From the NCBI GenBank assembly GCA_036172665.1, contig CM069879.1, positions 22,607,924 to 22,671,923 on the forward strand: a stretch of 64,000 bases of DNA, in the 5' to 3' direction. A model generated the notes under the pieces. The model searched no databases, was not told where the DNA came from, and saw nothing but the letters and a program-made list of their open reading frames with translations. Below, piece by piece: positions 1 to 11,304 of the stretch (positions are counted from its first letter, which is position 1; every line of letters begins with the position of its first letter). The position numbers were made by a program, and so were the translations under genes. This stretch comes from Prosopocoilus inquinatus (taxonomy: Eukaryota > Arthropoda > Insecta > Coleoptera > Lucanidae).

Positions 1-386
1 TATTATAATAATAACAGTACACTTTTTAATACTAAGAATCTTCACAATTTTAAAAAACAGTTTCTTCAAAAGTTGCAACAGGAGCAAGACCGTGTATTCT
101 AGAAAGTTTCTTTTTTATTTATTGAATTATTTACCCTATATTTGTGTATGATTTCATTTCATTCTTTATTTACATCTACAAATTTGAAATAATTTTCCAA
201 ATATCGCCTAATAAATGTATTTATTTATTTACAAGTAGAGATTTGTAACAAGGTTAGTTGTAAGAGCAGCTTCTTCCCTAAGCTGAAACTCGCCTTGTTC
301 TAAATTTCATTTTTTTTTGTTTCTATTGTTATTTTTTTTTGTTTTTTTTGTTTCTATTATATGTTATTTTTTTTGGAGAATAAAGA

Positions 387-387
<1 letters not shown>

Positions 388-420
<33 letters not shown>
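388..420. repeat. (ATT)n microsatellite
   Basis: Eleven perfect ATT units in an AT-rich stretch that also holds several poly-T runs (about 310-372). Nothing else is recognisable in the first 470 bases. Confidence 0.95.
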
Positions 421-422
<2 letters not shown>

Positions 423-480
423 ATAATTCAACTGTTTTCTCCACCTTTATTAAGGGTGATACGATATTATGTCTAAAATC

Positions 481-1046
481 AAACATATAAAATAGCGACA
501 TCTTACTATCGCTTTTTGACCTAACATTGCAGTAGGATAGACAAATTGAAGCGGGATTTGCTCCTAATGAGTCCCCCATGCAAGGCGGCCATGCTTGCTG
601 TCAAAGCATAATGAAAGATTTTAGAAAAAATTTTTTTTTTTGTGCAAATCGTTTTTGATTGCAGTGAGAACCTCGAGCAGCCTCTGGACAGCTGTTTCAG
701 CCCTGCTTGGGGCTTCTTCAGCAGAAACGTAGCTCGACATTCCCACTGCAGACCAAAAACGACTTGCCCAATTTATTCGCAATTGCGATGTAAGAATGAT
801 GAACATATAAAATAGCGACATCTTACTATCGCTTTTTGACCTAACATGTCGCTATTTTATATGTTCATCATTCTTACATCGCAATTGCGAATAAATTGGG
901 CAAGTCGTTTTTGGTCTGCAGTGGGAATGTCGAGCTACGTTTCTGCTGAAGAAGCCCCAAGCAGGGCTGAAACAGCTGTCCAGAGGCTGCTCGAGGTTCT
1001 CACTGCAATCAAAAACTATTTGCACAAAAATTTTTCTAAAATCAAA
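481..1046. repeat. Palindromic repeat family, copy 1 (largest copy)
   Basis: A unit related to those at 37157-37477 and 42508-42795. Here the arm at about 638-820 is repeated in reverse at 847-1035, with a short spacer (821-846). The two arms translate to the same peptide of about 60 residues, containing SYVSAEEAPSRAET. A third segment (482-632) matches the right half of the other copies in reverse orientation. The 12-mer TCTAAAATCAAA occurs at both edges (472-483 and 1035-1046), but part of it is also element sequence, so it is only a possible target duplication. No transposase or polymerase is encoded. Class unknown. Confidence 0.8.
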
Positions 1047-1261
1047 GTTGTGCAGAATTAATTTAGCTTTCTAATGACGCTATCAAAGCTGCCCCTTATT
1101 CTGAGATTTTTGCTAATAAAATTGATTATTATTAATTGCCTTATTGATTGAGCTCCCTTGCGGTCAACTGAGATACTTAAAAATATTTTCTTTGAATGTC
1201 TCGTGGTCACTTTGACTATAATGTTTATTTTCCCGAAGCTGTAGGTATTATGGTTAGGTAA

Positions 1262-1846
1262 GGCATGCTCTTTTATTCAGCCAATTCATCTAATCGCTTC
1301 ATCGGTGTGACGTCATCGATGAATGTCAAATAAGCCGGCGATGACTACAGATTGCGCTGAATAAAAGAACAGTCAGCTGATCAGCGGTGTTATTAGTAAT
1401 TGGAACTGGAATACAAATAAATAACCTACAAAGATAAAACATTTGTGATTGTTAAAACTTTAGAAAAATGTATAGTACTTTATTATTCTTTATTATATCA
1501 AATGTTGACATATCAATTTCTGCATTGAACATTTTATCCTGATACGCTAAAATAACTGGTATAAAGCGTTTATCATTATTTTCATTCATCTTTATCAAAT
1601 AACATTTTGGTGGTTTTGATGTTTACAAAACAACAAATATAACTTGTACAATGCTCTCTCCCCACCCTAATTCATTGGTTCATCAGCAATAAATACAAAT
1701 GACTCCGATGAGTTTCAAATTATCTCATCGAAGAATAAAAGACCAGAATGATTACTTTAATCGCAAAATGTATGATGAATAAAAATACGCTTTGATGTTT
1801 TTCCAATGAGTGCGCTTAGCTCTTTGATGAATAAAAGAACACGCCA
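1262..1846. repeat. Possible MITE with short inverted ends
   Basis: The left end GGCATGCTCTTTTATTCA (1262) is mirrored by TGAATAAAAGAACACGCC (ending near 1846), about 16 of 18 positions. A further internal inverted copy of the GAATAAAAGAAC motif lies near 1361. No convincing target duplication is visible, so the boundaries are uncertain. Confidence 0.4.
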
Positions 1847-2227
1847 TGTATGTACTGCAAATTCCTTTATCCGTTCCTTATTCCGCGCTCATGAAATAAA
1901 AAAAGAACTTACGGAACTGTCTTCTCTGATTGTAGACAGTAAAATCACGGGAATGACAAGTCACCAAATATCATCTGTGTGGAAGATCGTATTCAAAACA
2001 ACGTTCACTATTAGATATTTAGAAATTTTATAACAATTGTTCGACTTGGCGACGTACAAGCGAGCTCGACGAGAAAGTGATTCTTGTGTTCGTGTGCGTG
2101 TCAGGATTAGCGCAAATACTGTCGATGGCGTTATGAATACACTCCTCCGAAATGTTGCTCTCTCGCTGTTCGTGAATTGCGGCATTTTAATACCTAAGTA
2201 ATAATACTATGTATAGATAGTAATCAT

Positions 2228-2547
2228 TGTTTTTAGCGTTGATTTGTTCACTTCTTTTTGTTAATATTTGCGAAATAATCAGCTGTCGAAGTTACTAAAT
2301 AACGTTTTATTTAAATTAACAGAATAACAAAATACAAGCGATCGGTTTGATGTTCGAAACAATAATGAAATATAAGATGCTTCTACCAGAGGCATCGGCT
2401 AACTTCCGGGAAGATGACTACTCAAGGAATTCATCTTTAGGGCCTGAAAATGACGCACAAGTTTCCAACACGGCAATACTTCACGGAAATGATAGTTCGT
2501 CATCTTAACCGAATTTAGACAAAGCGAAAGAAGAAACATCGTTAACA
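2228..2547 (-). repeat. 3' LTR of the BEL/Pao element
   Basis: 320 bp, near-identical to 8059-8378. An AATAAA polyadenylation hexamer lies on the minus strand at 2311-2306. The purine-rich AAAGGGGGCGGCA tract directly precedes it in element orientation. Confidence 0.96.
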
Positions 2548-2560
2548 TGCCGCCCCCTTT
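2548..2560 (-). other. Polypurine tract
   Basis: The minus strand reads AAAGGGGGCGGCA immediately upstream of the 3' LTR, the expected position of the plus-strand primer. Confidence 0.8.
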
Positions 2561-2688
2561 GAAAGATAATGTACAATACATTTGTTTCAAAAATAAATAT
2601 GAAAGAAAAATAAAAAGGTAAACTTAGGGCTAATGATTATAAATGTTTATGCTAAGGTAATCAAAAGGTTTAATAAAATAATACTAAT

Positions 2689-5600
2689 TTAGTTCGTTAG
2701 AGGTAAGACGCACACTCCGCGCACAGCACGCTTTGTTACTGAGTCCGCGGTTTTCACTGTAATCACTCGTGTGACGCCATCCTCTCCGGGGTGAAGCTGC
2801 AGGACCCGACCCATTTTCCATTGTAAAGGCGCTTGATTTTCCGCCCGTAGCAAGACGAGGTCACCTACACGTAGAAGAGTTTCATGATGTTTCTTCCACT
2901 TGCAGCGGGTTTGAAGTTCCGATACATATTCCTTGCTCCACCTTTTCCAAAAGTCCTGGACCATCCGCTGTTGTCGTTGAAAAGCCGAAAGTCGATTTTC
3001 TTGTATATTCAATACATTTTCTTCCGGCGGGGCCGTTAGCGATTTACCGATTAAGAAATGTCCGGGTGTTAAAGGATTAAGATCATTAAGATCATCGGAC
3101 AAAGGAGAGATAGGACGGGAATTGAGAACCGCCTCTATTTGCGTCAGCACTGTATAAAAATCTTCAAAGACAATATTCTGTTTACCGATAACCCTTTTTA
3201 AATGCGCTTTTGTAGATTTAATACCTGCCTCCCAAATGCCACCGAAGTGGGGCGCTCTTGGTGGTATAAATTTCCAGGTAATACCCTCGTTAATAAGAGA
3301 ATTTTCTAACACCTTTATTGTGTCATGATTATCTAAAAAGCCTGCTAATGCTCGTAGTTCAGAATTAGCGCCGATAAAATTAGAACCATTGTCCGAATAT
3401 ATATGGGTCGGTTTGCCACGGCGAGAAATAAAACGTTTTAACGTGTTTAAAAAGGCTTGCGTAGTGAGGTCGCAAACTAATTCTAAATGAATTGCTTTTG
3501 TTGTTAGACAAACGAATAAACAAACATAGGCCTTGATAATTTTGGAGCCTCGTGTTCTCTTTTCCTTTAACATAAAAGGACCTGCATAATCAACTCCGCA
3601 TTTCTCGAAAGGCATAGAAGGCGTAACGCGATAGTCGGGTAAATGTCCCATAATATAATTCGCGGGCTGTGGATTGACCCTTGCGCAAGTGATACAATTT
3701 CTGACAATTCTTTTGACTAATGAACGCCCGGAAACTGGCCAATATTTTTCTCTTAAAGAAGCAAGTAGCAGTTGCGGACCGCAATGTAACAATCGCACGT
3801 GTTCATTTCTTATTATTAGGTTTGTGAGCTCGTGATTTTTAGGTAATATGACCGGGTGTCTTTTATCAAATGCAAACGGAGCGAACTTTAAACGGCCGCC
3901 AACGCGAAGAATTTGATTGTCGTCTAGAAACGGATTCAGGGCTAGCAAACGACTACATGTTTTAACTTCGTTGTTCTTCAGTAAAGATTTTATATCATCT
4001 GAAAAGTTTTCTAACTGAGCTGTTTTTATTAACGATCTTAATGATGATTGCAATTCTGACACAGTTAGAGGGCCGAATTGCCTGTTTTCGCGGGAAACCT
4101 TACAATTTTCTATGAAACGCTTGCACCAAGACGTTACTCGTTGTAGTGTACTTAGCGACGAAAACCTTTTAAATATATCAGCCGACAGTACATGATTTAC
4201 TAAGACGGCGGCTCGTTTTTTCTCTTCCGGAGGATCTTTAATTCGTATTTGCGTTTCTTCCGCTGGCCAGCGACATGCGTCCTCTGACAGCCATGAAGGC
4301 CCGTGCCACCAGAGCGTAGAATTTAGTAATACCGACGGAGAAACGCCGCGAGAAATCAGATCTGCTGGATTATCGCCCGACCTCACGTGGTGCCAATTTT
4401 GATTGACGGTAAGCGTTTGAATTTCCGCAACACGATTGGCTACAAACGTTTGCCAACGCGATGGAGAAGATTTTATCCAATTTAAGGCAATCGTTGAGTC
4501 GGACCATAGAATATATGAATTAAAATTAAAGTCCGCTGAATTTTTAAGTTTTGAAACTAATCGTGCGAGTAAAAGTGCCGCACACAGTTCTAAGCGCGGA
4601 ATTGTAACGCGTCGTAAAGGAGCAACGCGAGACTTGGCGCAAATTAGGTGTACTTCGCATTGATTGAGTTTGTTTATGGAACGCACATAAATACATGCTC
4701 CGTACGCGTTCTCGGAAGCATCGGCGAAACCATGGCACTCGATGATTTTTGAATACGGTTGTATCACGAGGCGAGGTACCCTGATGTCGTTTATCGCGGC
4801 TAATTCGTCCATAAATTTGATCCATTTGAAATGCAAATCGTGAGGTAAGGATTCATCCCAAGAAAGCTTAAGCTGCCATAAACTTTGAATTAGAAGTTTT
4901 GCAATAACCGTTACAGGACCCAGCAATCCTAGAGGGTCAAAGATTTTCGCGGTAATCGAAAGAACGCTGCGTTTTGTGCAGTGTTGTGAACGGTCGGATA
5001 TGTTTACTTCATATTGAAATAAATCAAGTGACGGGTTCCATAACACGCCTAACGTACTAGTGTCTTGACTATCACCGAATTGCACGCCTTTGTCGTTATT
5101 ATTACCCGATGTTTGTAGAACGTTGCTGAACCACTTATGTAGCTTAAATCCGCTTAATTTTAAAATTTCGGTAAGGTCATTACGTAATTGATGCAGATTT
5201 TCGATAGTATCTGTGCCTGTAAGCACGTCGTCCATGTAAAAATCATTACATAAAGCATTACATGCCATAGGGAAACGTGAAGTCATTTCATCGGCTATTT
5301 GCTGAAGGCAACGGGTTGCTAAAAAGGACGCTGAAGCGGTACCGTATGTTACCGTTTGCAATTCGTAGCAATGTACGCCTTGAGAAACGTCCGGGCGCCA
5401 CAATATACGATGTAGAGGTCGATCTTCCTCTGCTATTAATATTTGGCGGTACATTTTTTCTATGTCGCCGACAATTACATATACAGGACGCCTAAAACGT
5501 GTGAGAATCGTAAATAAATCATTTTGGATTACCGGTCCTACAAGCTGCACGTTATTTAAAGAAAGACCCGTATCACTGGGAGCGGAAGCATCGAAGACTA

Positions 5601-7803
5601 CTCGCGTTTTCGTACTGGAACTAGAAGGTTTTATTACTGCGTGATGTGGCAGGTAGTATATCGGCTTGTGATAATCTGATTTCTCGTCGATTTTTACCAT
5701 GTGACCTAAACGCTCATACTCGTCCATAAACTTTACGTATTCGTCTTTTAGAAACTGGTTTCGATTTAATTTTCTTTCTAACGAGTAAAAACGCTTAAGT
5801 GCGTTCTGCCGAGAATCACCTAATTTATATTTGTCTTCCGTAAAGGGTACGCTTACCACGAAACGGCCTTCGTGATTTCGAGTTATAGTGTTGACGAAAT
5901 GCTGTTCGCATTTTTGTTCTTCTAGCGAGAAGGTTTTACCGACCGAACATTCCTCGATTTCCCAGAAGCGTTGAACTTGTTCGTCGAGGTTAGCGCTAAA
6001 ATTACAAATAGTTTTTTCGTTTGTTCGAGAATTCGCGAATGATAAAGGCCCGGAAATTATCCAACCAAATTTGGTTTTATGAAGTATTGGAAGATTGTGA
6101 CCTAATTTAATTTGGCCGACGCACAGTAGCTGCCAAAATATTGATGCCCCTATCAACATATCGATTTCACCTTCTTTAGCAAACGTGGGATCAGCCATGT
6201 TAATATTTGTAGGTATTTGCAAAAAGGTGGGCTTGAAAGAAACGATGGGCATGTTTTCTGTAATTCGAGGGACTATTAAACAATGAATCTTTGTCTGAAA
6301 ATTGTTGTGATTTGAACGAATCACAACTTCAGATTTGTGGCTCAAATCGATGCTCGTTTGGTTTATACCGTAAACCTTTGAATTCGTTCGAGAGGTAATA
6401 AGGCCTAATTTGCGATGCATTTTTGTCGTGATGAAATTCGATTGAGAGCCAGAATCAAGCAATATACGACAATTATGCCATTTTCCTTGCGAATCGATCG
6501 CCAGGACGCATGCAGTCGATAAAAGAACTTGTGAGAAATGTTGCAGTGATGCATGACTGCTAATAGAAATTTCGGACACATTTTCGCTAGTGCTGGGGGC
6601 TTCAACTGATACTAAATGCGATTTTTGTTGGGCGTCAATATGAAGAAGAGTATGATGCTTTTTATTACAATGCTTGCACAGGAAATTAGATCGACACGAT
6701 TTAGAATTATGACCCTTCCGCAAACAATTCAAACAGAGATGTTTACTTTTAGATGCTTCTATACGATCGTTTACAGCTAATTTTAATAACGCGTCACATT
6801 TTGATGTAAAATGCGATTGATTGCAGAAAGAACACTGTATTTTTGTTGCCGTTATTAAACTAGACGTTTTTACCTTGCTATTTTTATTTACGCCAGAATT
6901 TGAGTTGGGATTTAATGTTTCAAGAAAATTACACCGATTGGCTAAAAACTCCGTGAAATTACTTAAAGAAGGACACTCATCTATTTTATCAGCGATGGAT
7001 AGTTCCCATTCGCGTTTTGATGAAACATCTAATTTTGCGGTTATCAAATAAACTATAAGTGCATCCCATGAATCGGTCGGTAGTCCTAAGTTTTTTAACG
7101 CCCTGAGATGTTTTAATAGTTTGTCTAACAACTCCCGTAGCGCCAAGTGTGATTCCTTTTGTATAGTATGTAAAGTGCACAGCGCGTGAACGTGATTGTG
7201 TACGATTAATCTTTTGTTGTTAAAACGTTTGTGAAGCAAGTCCCATGCAGTCGTATAATTTAAATCCGAAATTTCTAGTGATTGAATAACATGCGCTGCT
7301 TCGTTTTTGAGCGAGGCTCTCAGATAATGAAATTTTTGAATATCGCTTAATGTTGTATCGTTATGAATTAAGCTAGTAAAAGTATCGCGAAAATTATACC
7401 AACTTTCATAAGCGCCATCAAAGGTCGGCAGGTTTATGGTGGGTAACTTTACACGTTTAAATGTTTCCCCTTGATTAATCGGTAAAGGTGCAGCTGATGC
7501 CGGACGAGATTCACTGCGTTTTATGATAGCGCGTGCTTTAGTTAAAGCCTTGAAGTAATTAGCTTCGAATTCTTCCCTTACATCGATTTGTTCGTCCGGT
7601 TCATCGCAAGTACATTCGATTTGAAATTGGACATTGGCAAATTCGGTCCAAGCGACCTCTAATTTTTCTATCCGACATTGTAATTGAACAATGTCCTCTT
7701 CGATTACGCAATTTTCGTCTAAGGTACTTAAAAATGTCATGAACCTTGTGACTTGTGCCTTTGCGGCGCCGCGTTTTTTAGTTAAATCTTTAATACTCGC
7801 CAT
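2689..7803 (-). CDS. BEL/Pao Gag-Pol polyprotein (intact)
   Basis: Polyprotein for retrotransposition: RNA packaging, processing, reverse transcription and integration. The first ATG of the frame is at 7803, giving 1704 aa; upstream codons are also open (see the leader exon). Visible regions, numbered from that ATG: a DUF1759-type Gag region at about 130-290; three zinc-knuckle-like Cys/His clusters at about 324-390 (the second is CX2CX4HX4C); a retropepsin-like LLDSGS at about 448; reverse transcriptase with YMDD at 856-859; RNase H with FADAS near 1027; an HHCC region near 1335-1375; the integrase core with YSDNGSNF near 1468 and GIWEAG near 1522; and a basic C-terminal region of DUF5641 type. 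No stops or frameshifts. There is no env gene, as in most BEL/Pao elements. Translation from a longer spliced start is possible. Confidence 0.95.
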   Translation of the reverse strand: MASIKDLTKKRGAAKAQVTRFMTFLSTLDENCVIEEDIVQLQCRIEKLEVAWTEFANVQFQIECTCDEPDEQIDVREEFEANYFKALTKARAIIKRSESRPASAAPLPINQGETFKRVKLPTINLPTFDGAYESWYNFRDTFTSLIHNDTTLSDIQKFHYLRASLKNEAAHVIQSLEISDLNYTTAWDLLHKRFNNKRLIVHNHVHALCTLHTIQKESHLALRELLDKLLKHLRALKNLGLPTDSWDALIVYLITAKLDVSSKREWELSIADKIDECPSLSNFTEFLANRCNFLETLNPNSNSGVNKNSKVKTSSLITATKIQCSFCNQSHFTSKCDALLKLAVNDRIEASKSKHLCLNCLRKGHNSKSCRSNFLCKHCNKKHHTLLHIDAQQKSHLVSVEAPSTSENVSEISISSHASLQHFSQVLLSTACVLAIDSQGKWHNCRILLDSGSQSNFITTKMHRKLGLITSRTNSKVYGINQTSIDLSHKSEVVIRSNHNNFQTKIHCLIVPRITENMPIVSFKPTFLQIPTNINMADPTFAKEGEIDMLIGASIFWQLLCVGQIKLGHNLPILHKTKFGWIISGPLSFANSRTNEKTICNFSANLDEQVQRFWEIEECSVGKTFSLEEQKCEQHFVNTITRNHEGRFVVSVPFTEDKYKLGDSRQNALKRFYSLERKLNRNQFLKDEYVKFMDEYERLGHMVKIDEKSDYHKPIYYLPHHAVIKPSSSSTKTRVVFDASAPSDTGLSLNNVQLVGPVIQNDLFTILTRFRRPVYVIVGDIEKMYRQILIAEEDRPLHRILWRPDVSQGVHCYELQTVTYGTASASFLATRCLQQIADEMTSRFPMACNALCNDFYMDDVLTGTDTIENLHQLRNDLTEILKLSGFKLHKWFSNVLQTSGNNNDKGVQFGDSQDTSTLGVLWNPSLDLFQYEVNISDRSQHCTKRSVLSITAKIFDPLGLLGPVTVIAKLLIQSLWQLKLSWDESLPHDLHFKWIKFMDELAAINDIRVPRLVIQPYSKIIECHGFADASENAYGACIYVRSINKLNQCEVHLICAKSRVAPLRRVTIPRLELCAALLLARLVSKLKNSADFNFNSYILWSDSTIALNWIKSSPSRWQTFVANRVAEIQTLTVNQNWHHVRSGDNPADLISRGVSPSVLLNSTLWWHGPSWLSEDACRWPAEETQIRIKDPPEEKKRAAVLVNHVLSADIFKRFSSLSTLQRVTSWCKRFIENCKVSRENRQFGPLTVSELQSSLRSLIKTAQLENFSDDIKSLLKNNEVKTCSRLLALNPFLDDNQILRVGGRLKFAPFAFDKRHPVILPKNHELTNLIIRNEHVRLLHCGPQLLLASLREKYWPVSGRSLVKRIVRNCITCARVNPQPANYIMGHLPDYRVTPSMPFEKCGVDYAGPFMLKEKRTRGSKIIKAYVCLFVCLTTKAIHLELVCDLTTQAFLNTLKRFISRRGKPTHIYSDNGSNFIGANSELRALAGFLDNHDTIKVLENSLINEGITWKFIPPRAPHFGGIWEAGIKSTKAHLKRVIGKQNIVFEDFYTVLTQIEAVLNSRPISPLSDDLNDLNPLTPGHFLIGKSLTAPPEENVLNIQENRLSAFQRQQRMVQDFWKRWSKEYVSELQTRCKWKKHHETLLRVGDLVLLRAENQAPLQWKMGRVLQLHPGEDGVTRVITVKTADSVTKRAVRGVCVLPLTN

Positions 7804-7880
7804 TTGATTACGTTTTGAATGCTGACGCAAATAAGATAGCTTAATAAGGGAAATGGAAAGTAAAAGATTGTGGGACTTAC

Positions 7881-8042
7881 GATTGTCGCTGACCTGGGCC
7901 CTACGTGGCGCTGGTTTCGTTGATTGCTCGGACGCTCGGGCTTAACTTGATTATTGCTACGGACTCGCCTGATCTTGGCGTATTCTTCGACAACTTGAAG
8001 ATGATGTTGGCTGTTTTCCTTGTTTTCAGCGATTTTCAACAT
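7881..8042 (-). other. Candidate 5' leader coding exon of the BEL element, with 59-nt intron (7880-7822)
   Basis: An ATG at 8042-8040 opens a 54-codon frame ending at 7881, directly before GTAAGT. A TTTGCGTCAG acceptor ends at 7822. Removing the 59 nt joins codon 54 in phase 0 to the open codons upstream of the polyprotein ATG, with no stop, for a 1764-aa product. Unspliced RNA would instead reach a stop at 7782. The ATG uses the last two bases of the primer-binding site. The signals are seen in sequence; actual splicing is inferred. Confidence 0.5.
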
Positions 8043-8058
8043 CCGGCTCGAAGGACCA
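8041..8058 (-). other. Primer-binding site, tRNA-Tyr
   Basis: On the plus strand these 18 bases read as the 3' end of a tRNA including CCA (ATCCGGCTCGAAGGACCA), which I recognise as insect tRNA-Tyr. The minus strand is therefore complementary to that tRNA. The site abuts the 5' LTR with no gap. Confidence 0.85.
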
Positions 8059-8378
8059 TGTTTTTAGCGATGATTTGTTCACTTCTTTTTGTTAATATTT
8101 GCGAAATAATCAGCTGTCGAAGTTACTAAATAACGTTTTATTTAAATTAACAGAATAACAAAATACAAGCGATCGGTTTGATGTTCGAAACAATAATGAA
8201 ATATAAGATGCTTCTACCAGAGGCATCGGCTAACTTCCGGGAAGATGACTACTCAAGGAATTCATCTTTAGGGCCTGAAAATGACGCACAAGTTTCCAAC
8301 ACGGCAATACTTCACGGAAATGATAGTTCGTCATCTTAACCGAATTTAGACAAAGCGAAAGAAGAAACATCGTTAACA
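8059..8378 (-). repeat. 5' LTR of the BEL/Pao element
   Basis: 320 bp, bounded by TG and CA on the plus strand (TGTTTTTAGCG to CATCGTTAACA). This is the 5' LTR because the coding frame reads leftwards and the tRNA primer site abuts its left edge. Confidence 0.96.
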
Positions 8379-8383
8379 ATCAT

Positions 8384-9079
8384 ATTTAGCTTGTTTATTA
8401 ACTTTTTACAAAATAAATTGTTGATCCCAAAGAATACGGAGGAGTACATTATGTGTCACAATCACAAGAAATGAAGCTAATTCTTTCCTTCAATTGTAAT
8501 AAGATTTACTGCGACGTTAGAAACAATGCTTTTATTGACCTCTCGACTTTGGCAAAGGTTACTGCTCGATTGCATTTCTGTTCTTTGTTTCAATAAAATT
8601 TCCTTTTCTCGATCTATGTCAAAGACATAGACGTACGATTATTTCTTGCCCGATTTTCCACTGCGATTTTCTTGAAATGTGTAAAACTTTTGTTAAGGAC
8701 GTGTAAGTTCAGTCGTTTCCATTTATGGTGGTGTATTACAGGTTTAAATTTCTGCACTTATTTAACAAACACCCGGTATTAACGTTTAAAAAAATCGAGA
8801 CGGCCTGGAAAGATGCTTACACAAAAGTTCTAAATGGCTGTTTTAGTTAAACAAAAGACAATATCAATTCGAATACTGGAAACTCCACACAATAAATTAG
8901 TAATAATAAAAACTCCAGACCATGTTAATATTTCAAATATTAATTTGTTGATATTTTAACCTCAAAAATCTCACAAACAATTCTTCCAAACATCAACATA
9001 TTACACAAATATTTTTGAAATCAGGTTAAAAAAGACGTGAAAATAACGTTTGCCTGACGTGTATAATTCGCAGGTAAAA
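8384..9079. other. Intergenic, nothing recognised
   Basis: AT-rich DNA flanking the BEL insertion. No gene-like frame, clear inverted repeat or known family. Confidence 0.5.
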
Positions 9080-9235
9080 TGACGTCACTTAAAGAAGTTT
9101 CATAAACGTTGATTGATGTCATTTCCTTAGCGTTATTTAATGACGTTTTATAAACCTTGCTTGATGACGTTTCCTTGTCGTCATTTAAAGACGTTTCATA
9201 AACGTCTTGGTTGATAACGTTTCTTAAAAGTTTTT
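9080..9235. repeat. Tandem repeat, unit about 48 bp
   Basis: Three diverged units, each containing a TTAAAGACGTTTCATAAACG-like stretch starting near 9088, 9137 and 9184. The units are rich in ACGT and ACGTCA motifs, shared with the neighbouring DNA out to 10.1 kb and again at 12.57-12.60 kb. Confidence 0.6.
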
Positions 9236-9264
9236 TCTAACCACAGCATTTAAACAATACCGGA

Positions 9265-9852
9265 TCCCAGCTAGCAGAGTGATGTGAAGAGAACGTTATA
9301 ATGACGTCATCTTTGCCACTAATATGTCATTCTAAAATCCAAAGGACGTCTGAGCAACGTGTCTTAATCACTTTTCCACAAAAGTTATTTCTTTATAATA
9401 TATATAACTTACTAGGTCGTTGAGAATTACTTTGAGATGATCTCGTCGTGATCTCGTTGTTCGTTTCAAAATTTTCGGTAAGGTTTAAGTATTCATACAT
9501 ATTGCATTAGTTACCAAGTGCAAAAGTTGCGCCATTGCGTTTAGATTCCCAGCTAATTACAGGTTGTTTTAATTTAATTTAACAATTATTAATTTTGGTA
9601 TAATTGGCATTAGAAAGTATTTATTTACACTTTTTGTTTAGTCCCACAAATGTTTTTAAACTAATAATTATTAAAAATAAACATATTAACATTTTATCAC
9701 TTTATATTGACGTGATAATGACGTTGCTTTTACGACATTATTAATAGGTGTTGTATGACTCGTCATATTGACGTCATTCTTGTGACACATGACATCAAAA
9801 CGTAAAATAACCTAAAAATGACGTAATTCCGCCGTCACTCTGCTAGCTGGGA
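9265..9852. mobile_element. Non-autonomous element with TIRs (TCCCAGCTAGCAGAGTG)
   Basis: The left end TCCCAGCTAGCAGAGTGATG is mirrored by CGTCACTCTGCTAGCTGGGA at the right end. The 588-bp interior is non-coding and carries TGACGTCA octamers (near 9301 and 9769). A related terminus (CTGCTACCTGGGA) lies alone at about 12609-12621, beyond the next insertion, which suggests nested or duplicated members of the family. Target duplication unclear. Confidence 0.65.
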
Positions 9853-11304
9853 CGGTTCAAAGTAATCATTCAATTATTTTATGATATGAATATTTAACAA
9901 AATATGTGAACGATTGTTTTGAGCCATTACGAACCGTTCAAATGCTATGGTTCGAACAAACCTTTAAACGCCAGTTAGTAATTGAAACAAAATATTTACT
10001 TATTAATAATAGATGTTTTACCACCTAGAAATGACGGCAAAAGACGTTAGCAAAAACCGTCATATTAACGTTGTAATGGTACGTATTAGAAACGTCATTA
10101 ATTGACGACGATACGACCAAATGATCTTTACAATTCAACATCACCTGGGAACGGAATTATACATTTTGTTCAATTAAATACAAACGAGGCGGCAAACGTA
10201 TAACGTCGCAGTGGCGTGTGAATGCACTAGTGCTGGCAAAAACGGGAAAAAATTGAAACCGAATAATCGGTTTCTTTAAAAACCGGTTTTGGATAAAACC
10301 GGTTATCCAAATAATGATTAAAACCGACTATTCGAATATCCAAAAACCGATTATTCGGATATCCAAATATCCAAAAACCGATTATGGATATTCGAAAAAC
10401 TGACTATTCGAGTATCCAAAAACCGATTATTGGGATATTTGAAAAATTGTCTACTTGAAAGCCGACTATTCGGATATTCGCGAAATCTGTAATCAAAAAA
10501 GCAGCTTTTGGATTATCCGAAAATCGATTAATTACATATTAACAAAAAATGATTCATAAAAAAAACAAACTGGAATGAATTTTAACTCTAATGTTCCTGG
10601 TTTTTAATCAGATGAAGATGTTTTCAAACATTTCAATTTTGTGCTTCTCTTGTCCATTTTAAAGTATTAACTACATTTCTAATTTATAAGGACTTACACA
10701 TTTAAAACGTGACACAAACTCACTAATAATAGTTTTCGTTTTTTTTTTGTTAAATAGTAGATAAATGTCAATTATTCTTGTTCTATCTAACGAACAATAT
10801 TCAACAAATTGTAAAAGTAGTGCAAATATTTTGTGCTGTAAAAATTCATTACAGTGCCGAACATCTGTACCATAATAAACTTTTATTTAATTCTCCGAAA
10901 GACGGTTGGGTACGGCCGAAAACAAAAACTAAAATTACTTTAATTCTTCTTCTTCGACTTTTAATATGTGGATTAGAAGTACGGTGGTGTCGAAAAGTTT
11001 TAAGACGAAATGAACTACCCCTGGCCGTGCGAATATCCGTTCTTTGCAATTATGAACCTTAACAACATTTAGCCGGCTGACCTGCTTTTATGGTACGGCC
11101 GGCGGCAAGCCTAATAAATAAATATTGGTTACGGTTTCCAGTAATAATAACAGGTATCGTTGGTCCTATGACAATATACATGAATGAATGATTATCTCTT
11201 TCGGTAATATGTGTTCTGCGTTCCTTTTCACAACGAAATTAAACGAAACTTTCCGACACAAGAAATTGTTCAATACTAAAAGATAATTAGTTCTCAGCTT
11301 CTTA

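Larger units (their letters stand above)
2223..8383 (-). mobile_element. Complete BEL/Pao LTR retrotransposon
   Basis: A structurally complete element in minus orientation: target duplication ATCAT (2223-2227 and 8379-8383), LTRs at 2228-2547 and 8059-8378, primer-binding site at 8041-8058, polypurine tract at about 2548-2560 and one long gag-pol frame. There is no envelope frame. By eye the LTRs differ at one position in 320 (2239 versus 8070), so the insertion is recent and the copy may still be active. Domain order (Gag-like, zinc knuckles, protease, RT, RNase H, integrase) is that of BEL/Pao, also classed as Belpaoviridae. Confidence 0.96.

Noticed and set aside
540..610. Hammerhead-ribozyme-like CTAATGAGTCC in the palindromic repeat
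   Set aside because: The required GAAA after helix II and a cleavage site are missing, and the segment is not conserved in copy 3.
1806..2185. Overlapping frames on both strands next to the BEL element
   Set aside because: No similarity to any family I know and no supporting context.
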